DNA from: Xanthoparmelia taractica
Lineage: Eukaryota; Ascomycota; Lecanoromycetes; Lecanorales; Parmeliaceae
Reading direction: 5' to 3'
DNA: 22,683 nucleotides
Assembly: GCA_033085395.1 (NCBI GenBank)
Contig: JANQBS010000446.1
Span: 1-22,683 of the forward strand
The notes under the pieces are model-generated. The model was given only the letters and a program-made list of their open reading frames with translations, was not told the DNA's origin and did not search any database. Below are positions 8,852 to 19,259 of the stretch, in pieces. Within the stretch, counting starts at the first letter, position 1. The number at the start of each line of letters is the position of its first letter. A program made the translations under genes and the position numbers.

Positions 8852-11800
8852 TCACACAAGACGCATGCCTTCCGCAGGCGGAACTCCGAGAACGTCTCGG
8901 AGGTACTCGACCCTGCACACTGTAAGCTTCAATGGCACAATACAAAAAAACGACGATATACCTGGGCCACATACTTGGCTTCTTTCGCAAGTTTTTCTCT
9001 GGCCTTACTAAATCTAATCCGCGACTCCCTCCACGTCTCAGCCCGCTTTTCCACGGAGATTGTCTTGATGCGCAGCTTGAAGAGCCCACTGACCGGGCGA
9101 TGGTCGGAAATGCTTAGTTCATGACGTCGGTAGTCCAATTGTTTGATTTTTCCAGCACCACGGTACAAGATACGGTCGCACCAAGCCGGTGCTCGACGTT
9201 TCTCACTTGTATCATATCGGTCAGACCCAACGTCATATTTGTACGTTGGAGCGAAAGCGATCGGAAACTCTTCGAATGCTCGTACTCGGAATCCTGGGTT
9301 TCTCCTGCGCGACACGAGTAGCTGATCTCTCTCTAGTAGCTTCGAGAAGTTTTTTGCGCTAACCGCCTTGACGATTGTGTCACGGCCCATGGTATCGATT
9401 CGATAATTTAAATCTCCATTGAGGATGCAAATTTCATTGTCGAGGATCATGGAGCCGTCTCCGCCCCCAACCAACGTTTCGCTATGAGTGGAGGTATTAA
9501 TCGGCGGTAGTACCATTGATTCCAGTATTGCTGTGAGATCATTGTTGCGGTGAATTGTCTGTGTCTGGCCGGCGGCAAGATGGCAATTTACTAAGCACAG
9601 CGAGCTGTCATCAAGGATGAGTCGAACAACAAGGGCACCCTGCGGCTTTTGCATCAGTCATTATCCTACAGCATCCACTTTCGTACCGACCTTGTTACCG
9701 TGTAGACCGCCCATCCCACGTTTGATCTCAGCAGCATTGATGTTGCGTATCTGATGACGTTGAGAACCTTTAATGAAAACACAACTAAACAGTCCAACCA
9801 TGCTAGCGGTATGCAGAAGATGGTACGGTTCATTGGACGGCATACTATCCTCAATGCATCTGACTAGATAATCACGCCATGCTCTGTACTGCCGACTCAT
9901 GTGTTCCTGCTCTGAAGGTTCCTTCTTTCTGTTCGCCTTGAATAGAGTCTCTGATAACCGTTAGATCAAGCTGTGACTCGGCGAGGATCATACGAACTTG
10001 CAGTGAGTTTCTTGTCCTCCAAATCTACGAGTTCCTGGAAGCCAAACACCAACAAGTCAGGCGGCTCACCCGCTTGAAGGACCTTCTGGAAAAATCGAGG
10101 CTCGTTCTCCTCAAAGCGAAAATGCGCTGGGGTTGAAGCACCGGCGTTCCAAGTCACCACAAGCGCTGTCATCTCACGAAATGAACAATACTCAACGTCG
10201 CGATCTTGCATCTCGTTATCTGCAATCAGATCAGCATGTTACTTTGCGTCGCAATCTGTAGCCCTTTGCTTACCAAGCCAGTCGTCTTCCAAGGTCCCAT
10301 CCCAAAACCTCACAGCGTTGTCTGCGCCAAGCGATACGACCCGCAGGACTCCATCTTTCCAGAGACTACTGCGGTCAACCAATATATTGAGAATCGGTCC
10401 GCCATGAGCAAGCCAATCTTTCCTCGTGGCCCAAGGTTGTGTTCTTGTATCATAGACATAAAGCATACCTGTACTGTAGCCGGCCCAAAGGTGGAAACCA
10501 GCGCCAGCCAAAGAACTGATCTTATAGACACTGACACCAACGACACCCAAGCAAGTAAAATCGGTGATTGAGTATATTGTGACTTTGCCATCGGCATGAC
10601 CGAAATAGACACGGTCGAGCTGGCCTCCAACGACTGCGCCAGAAGTGACATTTCCAACACCAATTTGAGTGAGAGGGTCCTGAGTTAATGAGAAGGCTGT
10701 GCTCCCGCTGGCATTGGGCCGGAAGACCCTGATATCCTTCCCAGTGGCCATCCACAAAGTGTCCTGTATAATTATAGAGAAAGTGTGACCCTTAGGTACT
10801 CTGTGAGAAAGAGGGTTGTGCTGGAGGTCTGGCAAGCCGGTTTTGTCCCCCAGCCAGACACAAAGTTTTCCACCGTCATCTAAGGTCCACATGGAGCCCT
10901 GGTGGCGATATATTTTAATTATCTCCCGCCTTTCATGGATACCGGACTTTGTATAGAGGATGCTTTGTGTTGCAATATCGACTTCTTGTATATCTCCATG
11001 ACTGGTTCCGAGCCAGAGACGGAGTCCTTCTTCATGAGCATTTACTCCTGGTTTGAAAGCTAAAGCTGTCACTCGTATTTCCTTCTCACCGTAACCAAGA
11101 CTAAGAACTAGTTCGCCGGTGGTCGAGTTCCAAACCCTCGTAAGATGGCCTGTTGTGCATACATAGCGACCGCAGATATCAATAAATCTGGAATCGTAAT
11201 TCGTGTCGATTTCTCGTATGCTACTCTTAAGGTATGGGTGTCGTCTATTTGAATTCGTTACTTCCGGATAGTCCGACGCTGCCGAGATATAGCTGGCCAT
11301 TTCTGAATCCTGACGCTCTGGTAGAGCGAGTGCGGGGTAGGATATCCCTTCTTCGATATGGTGCACTGTGTGCGAAGAGTGGGATCTTTCGGCCTGCGCA
11401 ATATGAGGAGTTGTTGATGCTAAGGCTCGCTTTGGCGGAGGCAGGAAATCCGGTGGTGAAGTGAGCGTGCGTTGCAACGTTGCTGAATCATCACGACGTA
11501 CTGATTTTGCCAAAAATGGTGTTGATGTACCGTTGGAGGCGTCGAGTCTTTGTTGATCCTGTACCCTGCGAGGCGGAAGTCCCGGAGGATTTTCGGCCAT
11601 AGCAAAGCGCGAAACAGTACCATGTGCAGCTCCAATTCTTCGAGCATCGGCGCCTCGTAACTTCTGGATTTCTATTTGATGGCTAGAATGCGGCGTTCCA
11701 TGTAGAGACTGGACTGTAGGCTGTGGAGCGATCCGTTTCCCCGGCGTGCCTCTGGCTTCATTTCGTGATGCTCCATGCCGGCCGGGCTTGCCAGACTCCG

Positions 11801-12641
11801 GTTCTACACTCTCGTCGCTACTTGGTGGTGTGCTGAATGGGGATACCCTTTCATCAGCTGCTGGAACGAGCGGCTCAAGGTTCACCTTCCTGGCTACTGA
11901 ACTTGATTCTGTGGATATTCTAGGTTTATCTGCACGATTCACAGGTGGTGGGGAACTTATCATTGTACTCTCAATTAGGCCATCAACAATACTTTTCGAG
12001 GCGGGTTGGGAGTCCACATTGCCATTCTCACTCTCTGCCTTCGAAAGCCGGAGTGAAGATGCCATTGTGTGAGGCCGAGCTCTACTAGGAGGGACTGGGG
12101 CTATTCGTGTCGATTGAGGGCCTATGCTAACGTCTTCCATTGGCTTCGCAGTTGCTGGCTGAAAGGACGGCTGCTTGCTCGCTGACTGAGGACCCTTTGG
12201 AGGGGAGGTTGGAGAGTTCACCTTGACGAGTGGAGGTGAGTGGGGTGTGGAAAGCGAAATGGTAGAGACTGGTCGCTGCACAATCCTGGAGCTGTGCTGC
12301 AGTGGACGAGGGACAGAGGAGCCTGCTAGTCCGAGACCTTGCGATAAGAAGGCAGCCCCAGTGGTTGACCACGGCGAGGGGTTTCGGGGCATGTCGACCG
12401 AAGCTCGGATACTCTTTTGAGCGTCATGTTGCGCGTGTTCAGGTCTAGCTGGACACCTCGAAGGAAAGAGAGCCGAAGGCGTTGTCGGTCCGGAGCTAGT
12501 GCCTGATTTGTTTTCGAATAATGATCTTAAGGACGACACTGGTTTCTGCCCATCTCGCATTCAGCAGAGCTCCTTTCGGTGCTTTTTAGCCTTACTAACA
12601 ATGGAAGCTTCATCTGTTCCATCCTCTGTAGGGTTCACCAT
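8852..12641 (-). CDS. WD40-propeller inositol polyphosphate 5-phosphatase (six exons, 1173 aa)
   Basis: Predicted to remove the 5-phosphate from phosphoinositides or inositol phosphates such as PI(4,5)P2 or Ins(1,4,5)P3, in the cytosol or at membranes. Exons: 12641-12600, 12545-10274, 10219-9998, 9950-9691, 9639-8975, 8912-8852. Residues 15-440 are Pro/Ser-rich and probably disordered, with DFLPPPKR at 380-387. About 467-764 forms a WD40 propeller ending in FWDG. The 5-phosphatase domain covers about 790-1125: TWNAG (794-798), FGFQEL with the metal-binding Glu 834, GGLHGNKG (926-933), NCHLAAG (950-956), GDLNYRI (1007-1013), FAPTYKY (1061-1067), PAWCDR (1083-1088) and SDHRP (1110-1114). All expected catalytic motifs are present. 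The total matches my recollection of full-length filamentous-fungal homologues with this architecture; plant 5PTases also pair WD40 with this domain. The ATG has A at -3 and G at +4. The same frame stays open upstream to an ATG at 12770, so a 43-residue extension cannot be excluded. Substrate preference is inferred from the family. Confidence 0.93.
8913..8974 (-). other. Intron 5 (62 nt)
   Basis: Donor GTATGT, an excellent fungal donor, and acceptor TGTGCAG, phase 2. Splicing gives the C-terminus AKEAKVEYLRDVLGVPPAEG and a stop at 8854-8852, which resembles the helical tail of the family. A donor 13 nt downstream (GTATAT at 8961) leads to unrelated tails and was not used. No strong branch motif is visible. 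Confidence 0.85.
9640..9690 (-). other. Intron 4 (51 nt)
   Basis: Donor GTCGGT, branch-like CTGATG, acceptor GCCGCAG, phase 0. It restores the uninterrupted motif GGLHGNKGALVVR across the junction. The nearby GTACGA donor would break the frame with this acceptor. Confidence 0.92.
9951..9997 (-). other. Intron 3 (47 nt)
   Basis: Donor GTTCGT, branch-like CTAAC, acceptor TTATCAG, phase 1. Splicing yields EDKKLTAKTLFKANRKKEP, which fits the phosphatase family across the junction. A GC-AG intron starting at the adjacent GCAAGT was considered. It needs a different acceptor and loses two residues that the family normally has. Confidence 0.9.
10220..10273 (-). other. Intron 2 (54 nt)
   Basis: Donor GTAAGC, branch-like CTGAT, acceptor TTGCAG. 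Splicing in phase 1 turns the unspliced read-through after DDWL into DDWLDNEMQDRD and connects the WD40 part to the phosphatase domain, with conserved sequence on both sides. Confidence 0.93.
12546..12599 (-). other. Intron 1 (54 nt), splice sites uncertain
   Basis: Needed to join the acidic start peptide MVNPTEDGTDEASI to the frame beginning KPVSSLRSLFEN, because an in-frame TGA lies between them. My preferred sites are donor GTTAGT and acceptor GGGCAG, with a CTGAAT branch-like motif before the acceptor. The alternative uses the more canonical donor GTAAGG (12595) with acceptor GCGAG (ending 12554). That intron would be only 42 nt and would add V-N-G-Q at the junction. Both keep the frame. 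The first matches the sizes of the other introns and is favoured for that reason. Confidence 0.65.
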
Positions 12642-13300
12642 GCTGTGGATCTCTGCGACCGTACCCGTTCGGAGTCTGATTTCTTGGCAGGGGCAGGAGA
12701 GGCTGCTGGATCTTGACAGCAGCAGCTGTAGGAGTCTAGTAGATACAGCTGGTTGAGATCCTCGCCACAAGGCAAGTCAATGACATATGCATTGATCGGC
12801 GCGTTCACACAAGCACCTGTCACCAGTGTCATGCTTCAAGGAAAGTAAATGGCGTCACACTTGATCAGCATGCGAGAAAGGCACTGGAAGAACGAGCTAA
12901 CGTATCAGTAGAATCTTTCCGTGGAGAGCATGTTCAGATCGCTGGAAGCGCACGCCAGATCAAGTTTGCTCTAGGTCGCTGAAACACGAACAAGTGGTAG
13001 CTGAACCAGGATGACGATCACATTCTATTGCTCAGGAAAAACAAAGCGTTATCGGAGGCTGATAATGAATGAACGTTTGCGCATACCTATCTTCAGCCTG
13101 AGTGTTAAGAGTGCCGCGGTGTGGCGGGAGGATGAAAATTGAAACAATAGCGCGCCGTTTTAGCATAAGTATTCAAAATCCATTGCAATGCTTGGCGCTG
13201 CGCAAAACTTCCACGCACACTGGTTTTTGTACTGTAGCGGCAACATTCAGCAGTTTCTAGCAATGAAACTTGATTGAAATAGTCCAAATAGTTGAAATCT
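12642..13300 (-). promoter_or_regulatory. 5' flanking region of the phosphatase gene
   Basis: About 660 bases of normal composition between the start codon and the RIP-altered block. The region must hold the promoter and 5' leader, but I see no clear TATA or CCAAT element. A minus-strand ATG at 12832 opens a 65-codon frame that overlaps the gene's start codon out of frame (it ends at 12635). If transcribed, it would act as an overlapping upstream ORF. The in-frame ATG at 12770 could give an N-terminal extension. There is no evidence for another gene. Confidence 0.45.
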
Positions 13301-13444
13301 AAGCTATATAAGTCTTAATACTAACTTGTAAGGAGAGACTAGCTATTCTGCGAGTATATTTAATAGTTAACGCGAAGTACTAAATTCTACGTACTTTTTC
13401 ACACTCCGTCTACGCCCTCGTAGAGAAGTCTATCTTAGTCAATA

Positions 13445-13609
13445 TATTAGGGGGTTTCAGACTAGAGAGCCTACATTCTGCATACACTGCATTGGCTGCA
13501 TTCGGGCTCTAATTTAGTAGCAAACTCTATACAAAATTGCGCCTTAATGCAGTCAATGCAGTGTATACACTATATTGCTAATGCAGTCTCTCGAGAGTGT
13601 CTCCGCACG
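13445..13609. mobile_element. Fold-back (hairpin) element, MITE-like
   Basis: Arms 13480-13502 and 13546-13568 are inverted repeats of 23 bp with two mismatches, both transitions. The pairing extends outward imperfectly to 13462-13477 against 13580-13595, leaving a 43-nt loop. The patch keeps CpA/TpG, unlike its surroundings, and sits about 0.8 kb upstream of the phosphatase start codon. Its left end (13445-13469) matches the reverse complement of 17301-17325 at 21 of 25 positions, so this terminus occurs at least twice in the window. Confidence 0.6.
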
Positions 13610-14250
13610 TATATTCACGTGTATATATTAAATTACGCTAATAAGGTCTACGTTTTAAGAGACCTTTTAAAGATATACGAATAATTTAGCTATCTTATAC
13701 GCTCTCGCTATTATCTCGCCTATTAACTATAAATTAGATTACTTAGAATTTTTAGATTATAATCTTATAGATCTCGTAGATCTCTTCGAACTCTAGTCGT
13801 GAACGCGTTAAATAATATTAAAATAAGATAGATATATTTATCGAATAACTATCGTTTTACGATGCTAATAGAATCTTTTATAACGTTAATTATTAAAAAA
13901 AAAAATCGCATTAAGATCTATTAAAGTATCTTTTATAGTATTAGAATCGTAGAAATAAAGTCTAAAGTAAATAAGCGAATAATATATAATAAGTTACGTA
14001 CTATATATAGCGACTATATAAAGTTAAGAGATAAAGCGATCTTAACAAACTAAGAAGTGAATTTAGCTAGATATAAGAAATTATTAAATAATTCTAGATC
14101 TAAGACTATTAGATTAGTTATTCTTAGGAATTACTTATAATATTATTAATTCGAGAATCTCTTTAGTTTCAATTCGAACGTATTAGCGTTCTTTTAAGCG
14201 AATTTAAATAGTTTAATTCTATTAACTTAAAGCTCGTAAATAAAGAGAAA

Positions 14251-14334
14251 AATAAGAAAGAGAATAGAAAAGAGAATAAGAAAGAGAATAAGAAAGAGAA
14301 TAAGAAAGAGAATAAGAAAGAGAATAAGAAAGAG
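14251..14334 (+). repeat. 12-bp purine minisatellite, seven units
   Basis: The unit aataagaaagag is repeated seven times. The second unit differs (aatagaaaagag) and the other six are identical. Being a multiple of three, it would encode Asn-Lys-Lys-Glu repeats in one frame, so it may derive from a charged repeat in a former coding region. The strand is entirely purine except for T. Confidence 0.85.
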
Positions 14335-17226
14335 AATAAAAAGAATAATAAAAAAGAGAATAATATAATAAATAATACGAAGACTTATATATAAGAGAAG
14401 ATATCGTCTAAAGATTTTAATTTAAGTATTCTTTTAAATAAAGACTTTAAAAACGTATTAAATAAGTATATTTTAAAGAATATTTAATAATAGAATAATA
14501 TTTTATTAACTTAGAATTAGATCTTAAAGAACTAATTAATTACGTTTATATTAATAATCGTTTTTAGCTTATTAATAATAAAAGATCTTTCTCTACGTAT
14601 ATTAATAATCTCTCGCTTTAAAATACTCGCTATAAAGATTAAGTAGAAGCGTAAAAGATCTATAAAAGCGATTATAAAGATATAATTATTACGCGAGAAC
14701 GAATAATTAGTAAAGAAGATTAAGACTTCTCGATAGCGTATTATTACAAATACGATAATTAATATAGAATATATAAGAGATATAATTAAACGTTATAAAA
14801 TAAAGATTTAAATAAAGATTTAGAAGATACGATTCGAGATAGATTAGAAGTAGAGAAATTAATATTATAAGATTCTTATATAGTAAAATTAAGAGAGATT
14901 AAACTTATAATAAGAAACGCTCTTACGTTTATAATTAAAAAAATAAAAGATTTAAAAGAAGAGTAATACGTTAGATTAAATACGTAGAAATCGTAGCTAT
15001 TTTTCTTTAATTTAACTATTCTTCTTTAATTTAAATAATTTCTTATCTTCTTTATTTTCTTTACACGAAGAAGAAAATTTATATAAGAAATTACAATTTA
15101 GAGATAAATTATATAAGATCTAGAATACTTATTCTTCTTATTAATAAGTTTTTTTAATATAGAGATTAACTATTTAAAGTCTATTTAGAACTATATTATA
15201 AAGTAAGTTATTATTACTATCTATTAAGATTTACGTATAAGAAAGAACTAAAGAAGATTGCGATAAATATAATAAATCTAGCTAACTTATAAATAACTTT
15301 CTTTCTAGAATAACGCTCTTTATGTAATCTCTTTTTTAAAGATCTTTACGTCTCTATTAACTCGTTAACTTCGCTAACTTATTATTATAATTCTTCTCTT
15401 ACTTCGAAGTTTATTAGTCTTTATCTTTCTCTTATTAATTATCGCATTATATTAGAAGATTATAAAGTATATAGTAGTAGCTTATTCAACGTATCGAATA
15501 TTTATATTACGTATTACTATTAAGAATTAATCTTAATTTAATAAGATTAAATTAGTATTTCTTAAGTATCTTAAAGATATACTTGATATTAATTCGAATA
15601 ATAAATATCGATCTTTCTTAAAAGATTATTTTAGTCGAATTTCCTTCGAATTAATACGATTAATACGTTTTAACACGATTTAGTCTAATTAGTCTTACTC
15701 GTCTATATCGATAAAGTTTAGTTTAATTAGTAACTACTCGAAAATTTAATAAATAAAGTTACTATTAATATAATTAGCACGATTTAATAAATAAAGTAAT
15801 TTTAGATTTTATACGTAAAGCTCTTATAAGGCTCGTAATAGTTCTAATAACGCTCTATAATATTAAGTTTATTACGTATTACTTCGAATATTACTTCGAA
15901 TATTATTCTCGCGAGAATATAATCTAAAATTTATAATTCTAAGATCTATTTCGAGATAACGTTAAGAATTATTACTATATATCGCTATTAAATCTTATTA
16001 TTATTTATAAAAAAAATTATATAGAATCAAATATAAGATTAAATTACGTGACTAATATTAATAGTAAATAATATTTATTAACTATATTAAAATCGTGTTA
16101 ATAGTAAAGTTAAAGTTACTAATTTAACGAATTCTACGAAAATGATACTAAAAACTATTAGATTTACTAACTATACTAAAAAGCGTAATTTCCGTAGAGT
16201 TCGTTAAGTTTATAATTTTAAAATAAATAGCTTTTTATTAAATCGATAATTCTTAGAATTCTTACTTTCTAATATTTTATATAATATAATAAGATAACTA
16301 ATATTTGTATAGACTATATTATTAAGAAGATATTAATTCTAAGTGAAATATTTAATTAAATTTCTATTAATACTCGTAAAGATAAAGACTCGCGTATTAT
16401 AAATATTATTTAATTCGTCGACTAATAGATATGTAATCTCTTTATTACTTATGTAAATAGTATATAGATTTAGCGTATATCTCTATTTTCTATTTTAAAA
16501 TATCTCGTTATTATATTATTCTTTAGACTTATATTTTAGTACGATATCTATATTATTTATCTTTTCTACGATCTCGATAAAGCTCTCGCGTTTATTATTA
16601 TATATACTTTCTAATCGTCTCTTTCTTATATTTAATTACTAAATAACTATATTTAAATACTTATAAAGAGCGATAATCACGTGTTTAGTGTAATTATATA
16701 CATATTCTTTTCGAGATATCTTATTAACTAGCAATTTTTAAATAGTTATTGCTATTTCTCTCGTAATTGAGTCTAAATAAGATTATAAATAATTAATTTT
16801 AAATAGAAGTCTACGAAGATATAAAGAATTTATTTATAAAGATAACGTTATTCTCGATTAGACGAAGAATCTTTTAAAAGCTAGATCTATTTATTTAAAT
16901 ATAATTACGAAATCTCTTATTAACTAAGAAAGAAAGAATAATTAAGCTTTAATTAGACTTTAAAATAATTAACCGTAATATATAATATCGTTATTCTTTA
17001 ATAATCTCTTAAAGAATAAGAAGATTCTTCGTCTTCTAATTATTCTTAGAAGTATAAACGCTAATATATATATAAAATAGATCTTATAGTAGCTTCTTAT
17101 TTTTACTAATTCGAGATATAATAAGCTACTATAAGAGTAATTAACGATATTGTTATTCTACGAAGAAGATAGATATACGCTATACTTACTAAGATCTTAT
17201 TTCTATATGAATTTATTAAAAATCAG

Positions 17227-17335
17227 ATAGGGTTCTCACATCCCTATGCAGGAAATATAGCTAATGTAGACTATATACATGAAAGTTAAATTTTAATCTC
17301 CTCCCTAGTCTAAAACCCTCTATTAGCACATAGTC
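17227..17335. mobile_element. Small less-mutated island sharing a terminus with the 13445 element
   Basis: About 110 bases keeping CpA and TpG within RIP-altered DNA. Its right part (17301-17325, ctccctagtctaaaaccctc onward) is the inverse of the 13445-13469 end. The left part has agggttctcacatccct, only partly similar to that terminus. Likely a short non-autonomous element or a fragment of one. Confidence 0.45.
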
Positions 17336-17438
17336 ACGTTTAATTATTATAGCAATAATTAAATATATCGATTAAGAAGAATACGCGATAACAGAGAAGT
17401 ATAGTTAATATAATAGTATATAACTAATATACTAACTA

Positions 17439-17721
17439 CGGGTCGGAAAGGTGTGGTATCTGTTGAACATAGTCGTTTTCAACTTTTTTTTAACTTTTTT
17501 TTAACTTTTTTTAAAAAATTATATCTTTTTAATCTATTTATAGAATCTTATAATTATATAAGTATTCGCTTAAGCTTTTTACTTATTTTTAGAATATAAA
17601 AAAATATCACGTAATATATTTATTAAAAACCCAATGGGAGTATGGGATATCTTATATCTTTCGATATGATATTCGAAAAACTGGTCTCATACCATCAAAT
17701 ATACCACACCTTTCCGAACCG
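17439..17721 (+). mobile_element. TIR element copy 1 (283 bp, TA-flanked)
   Basis: Terminal inverted repeats of 21 bp at 17439-17459 and 17701-17721 match at 20 of 21 positions; the core is tcggaaaggtgtggtat. Both ends are flanked by TA, as in target-site duplications of the Tc1/mariner superfamily. It has no coding capacity, so it is a non-autonomous MITE-type element. It contains three units of aacttttttttt-like sequence near 17478-17512. CpA and TpG survive in both termini. Confidence 0.8.
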
Positions 17722-18987
17722 TATATATACTACGTATAGTCCAGACGAATTTCTTTATAGAGTATAAGATAATTAAGACTTAATATAAAGAGAATATTAC
17801 TTTATAGAAGATAAAATAAGCTCTCTAACGTATTCTTCGCTATAATCTAAGTAAATAAAGTTGAAATAAGACTATATAGCTATTAGTAATAAAAGATAAG
17901 CAATAAGTAACTTAAATTATCGTGAGTATATTTAAAATATATATAATCTTTCGCTAATATCTCTAAAAAAACGTTATTATTAAATAACTTTATTATACTT
18001 CTTTGCTTTATATTAAAGAGTTCGATACTTACTTTATTAGAAGAATAATAATAGAAAGTTTTATAATTTCATCTTTTATATCTATTCTAGCAATTAATCT
18101 TAATCTCTCTCTTAATCTCTTAATAACTTTAAGAACTTAAGAGTTATTAGATATTTAATAAATAGATATCGATAATACTTCTATATCGAATATTAATAAA
18201 GTATTATTAATAAGAGCGAAAAAGAGATAATTCGAGTTAAAAATTAAAGTTTAGATATTAGCGAGAAAGAGATAAAAAAAGACGAGTGAATAATATTTAG
18301 ATATTACTATTAATAAAGTTAGAGATTAATTTAAACGAATAATTAATTAACAAAAAAGAGATATATTATAGCGAAATATATTAGAAGTATAGCGTGTGAA
18401 GAAGACTTTAAAGACGATAATTAAAGCTATAATAATATTATTATTTAACGATACTAATATAGAGAATAGAAACTTTATTTACTAGATCGCTATTATCTTT
18501 CTAAATTATTTTAAAGTTCTTATATATATTACGTTATCTACTAGTCTTAGAAATAATTAATTATAAGAATAAATAGATACGAAATAGACGCGTAGATAGT
18601 AATAAAAAGTAAAGATATTTATTAATTAAAGAAATAAGTTAGTTAGGTCTTAGAGTACTCGAAATTTAACTTACGATATATATGCTTAATAATTAATTCA
18701 TATTCTTTACGCTATCTTATTTCGTATTCTATTTATCTTAGTAGTAGTAGATTACGTACTCTTTAACGACTTCGAATTATAAGCGAGATTCTTCTTAGTC
18801 GTATTAGATAGCTAGATATCTTTATTATTTTTAAAACGATATTATATAATAAAATTATATAGTGCTATTAAGACGTATTAATTAATTATTTAAAATAATA
18901 TACTAAGCTTCGAAGAGATCTTAAGAGATCTAAATCGTCGTTTTAAAATATTAAATATTCTTTTAATAATTGTTATAATTCTAAGTA

Positions 18988-19259
18988 CGAGTCGGAAAGG
19001 TGTGGTATATTTGATGGTATGGGACCAGTTTTTCGAATACCATACCGAAAGATATAAGATATTCCATACTCCCATTAAATTTTTAATAAATATATTACGT
19101 AATATTTTTTTGTATTCTAAAAATACGTAAAAAGCTTAAGCGAACGCTTATATAATTATAAAATTCTATAAATAGATTAAAAAGATATAATTTTTTAAAA
19201 AAAGTTGAAAAAAAATTGAAAACGACTATATTCAATAGATATTATATCTTTTCGACCAG
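18988..19259 (-). mobile_element. TIR element copy 2 (272 bp, inverted, partly mutated)
   Basis: This is the reverse complement of copy 1 along almost its whole length, also TA-flanked (18986-18987 and 19260-19261). The left terminus keeps tcggaaaggtgtggtat intact. The right terminus has changed at six positions relative to copy 1, five of them G-to-A on the inward-reading strand, so one end shows RIP-like decay. It has fewer T/A-tract units than copy 1. A minus-strand 61-codon frame across it is a by-product. Confidence 0.8.

Noticed and set aside
8769..9089. 106-codon minus-strand ORF at the 3' end of the phosphatase
   Set aside because: It is in another frame, across the last intron and exon. 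The spliced tail gives the family-like C-terminus instead.
9951..10001. A GC-AG intron using donor GCAAGT
   Set aside because: The canonical GT donor four bases downstream (9997) gives a better frame and retains the residues expected by homology.
10206..10571. 121-codon plus-strand ORF antisense to the WD40 region
   Set aside because: Shadow of the minus-strand coding exon, with no independent coding signal.
18890..19075. 61-codon minus-strand ORF
   Set aside because: It begins inside TIR element copy 2 and runs into RIP-altered DNA. No protein family is recognised.
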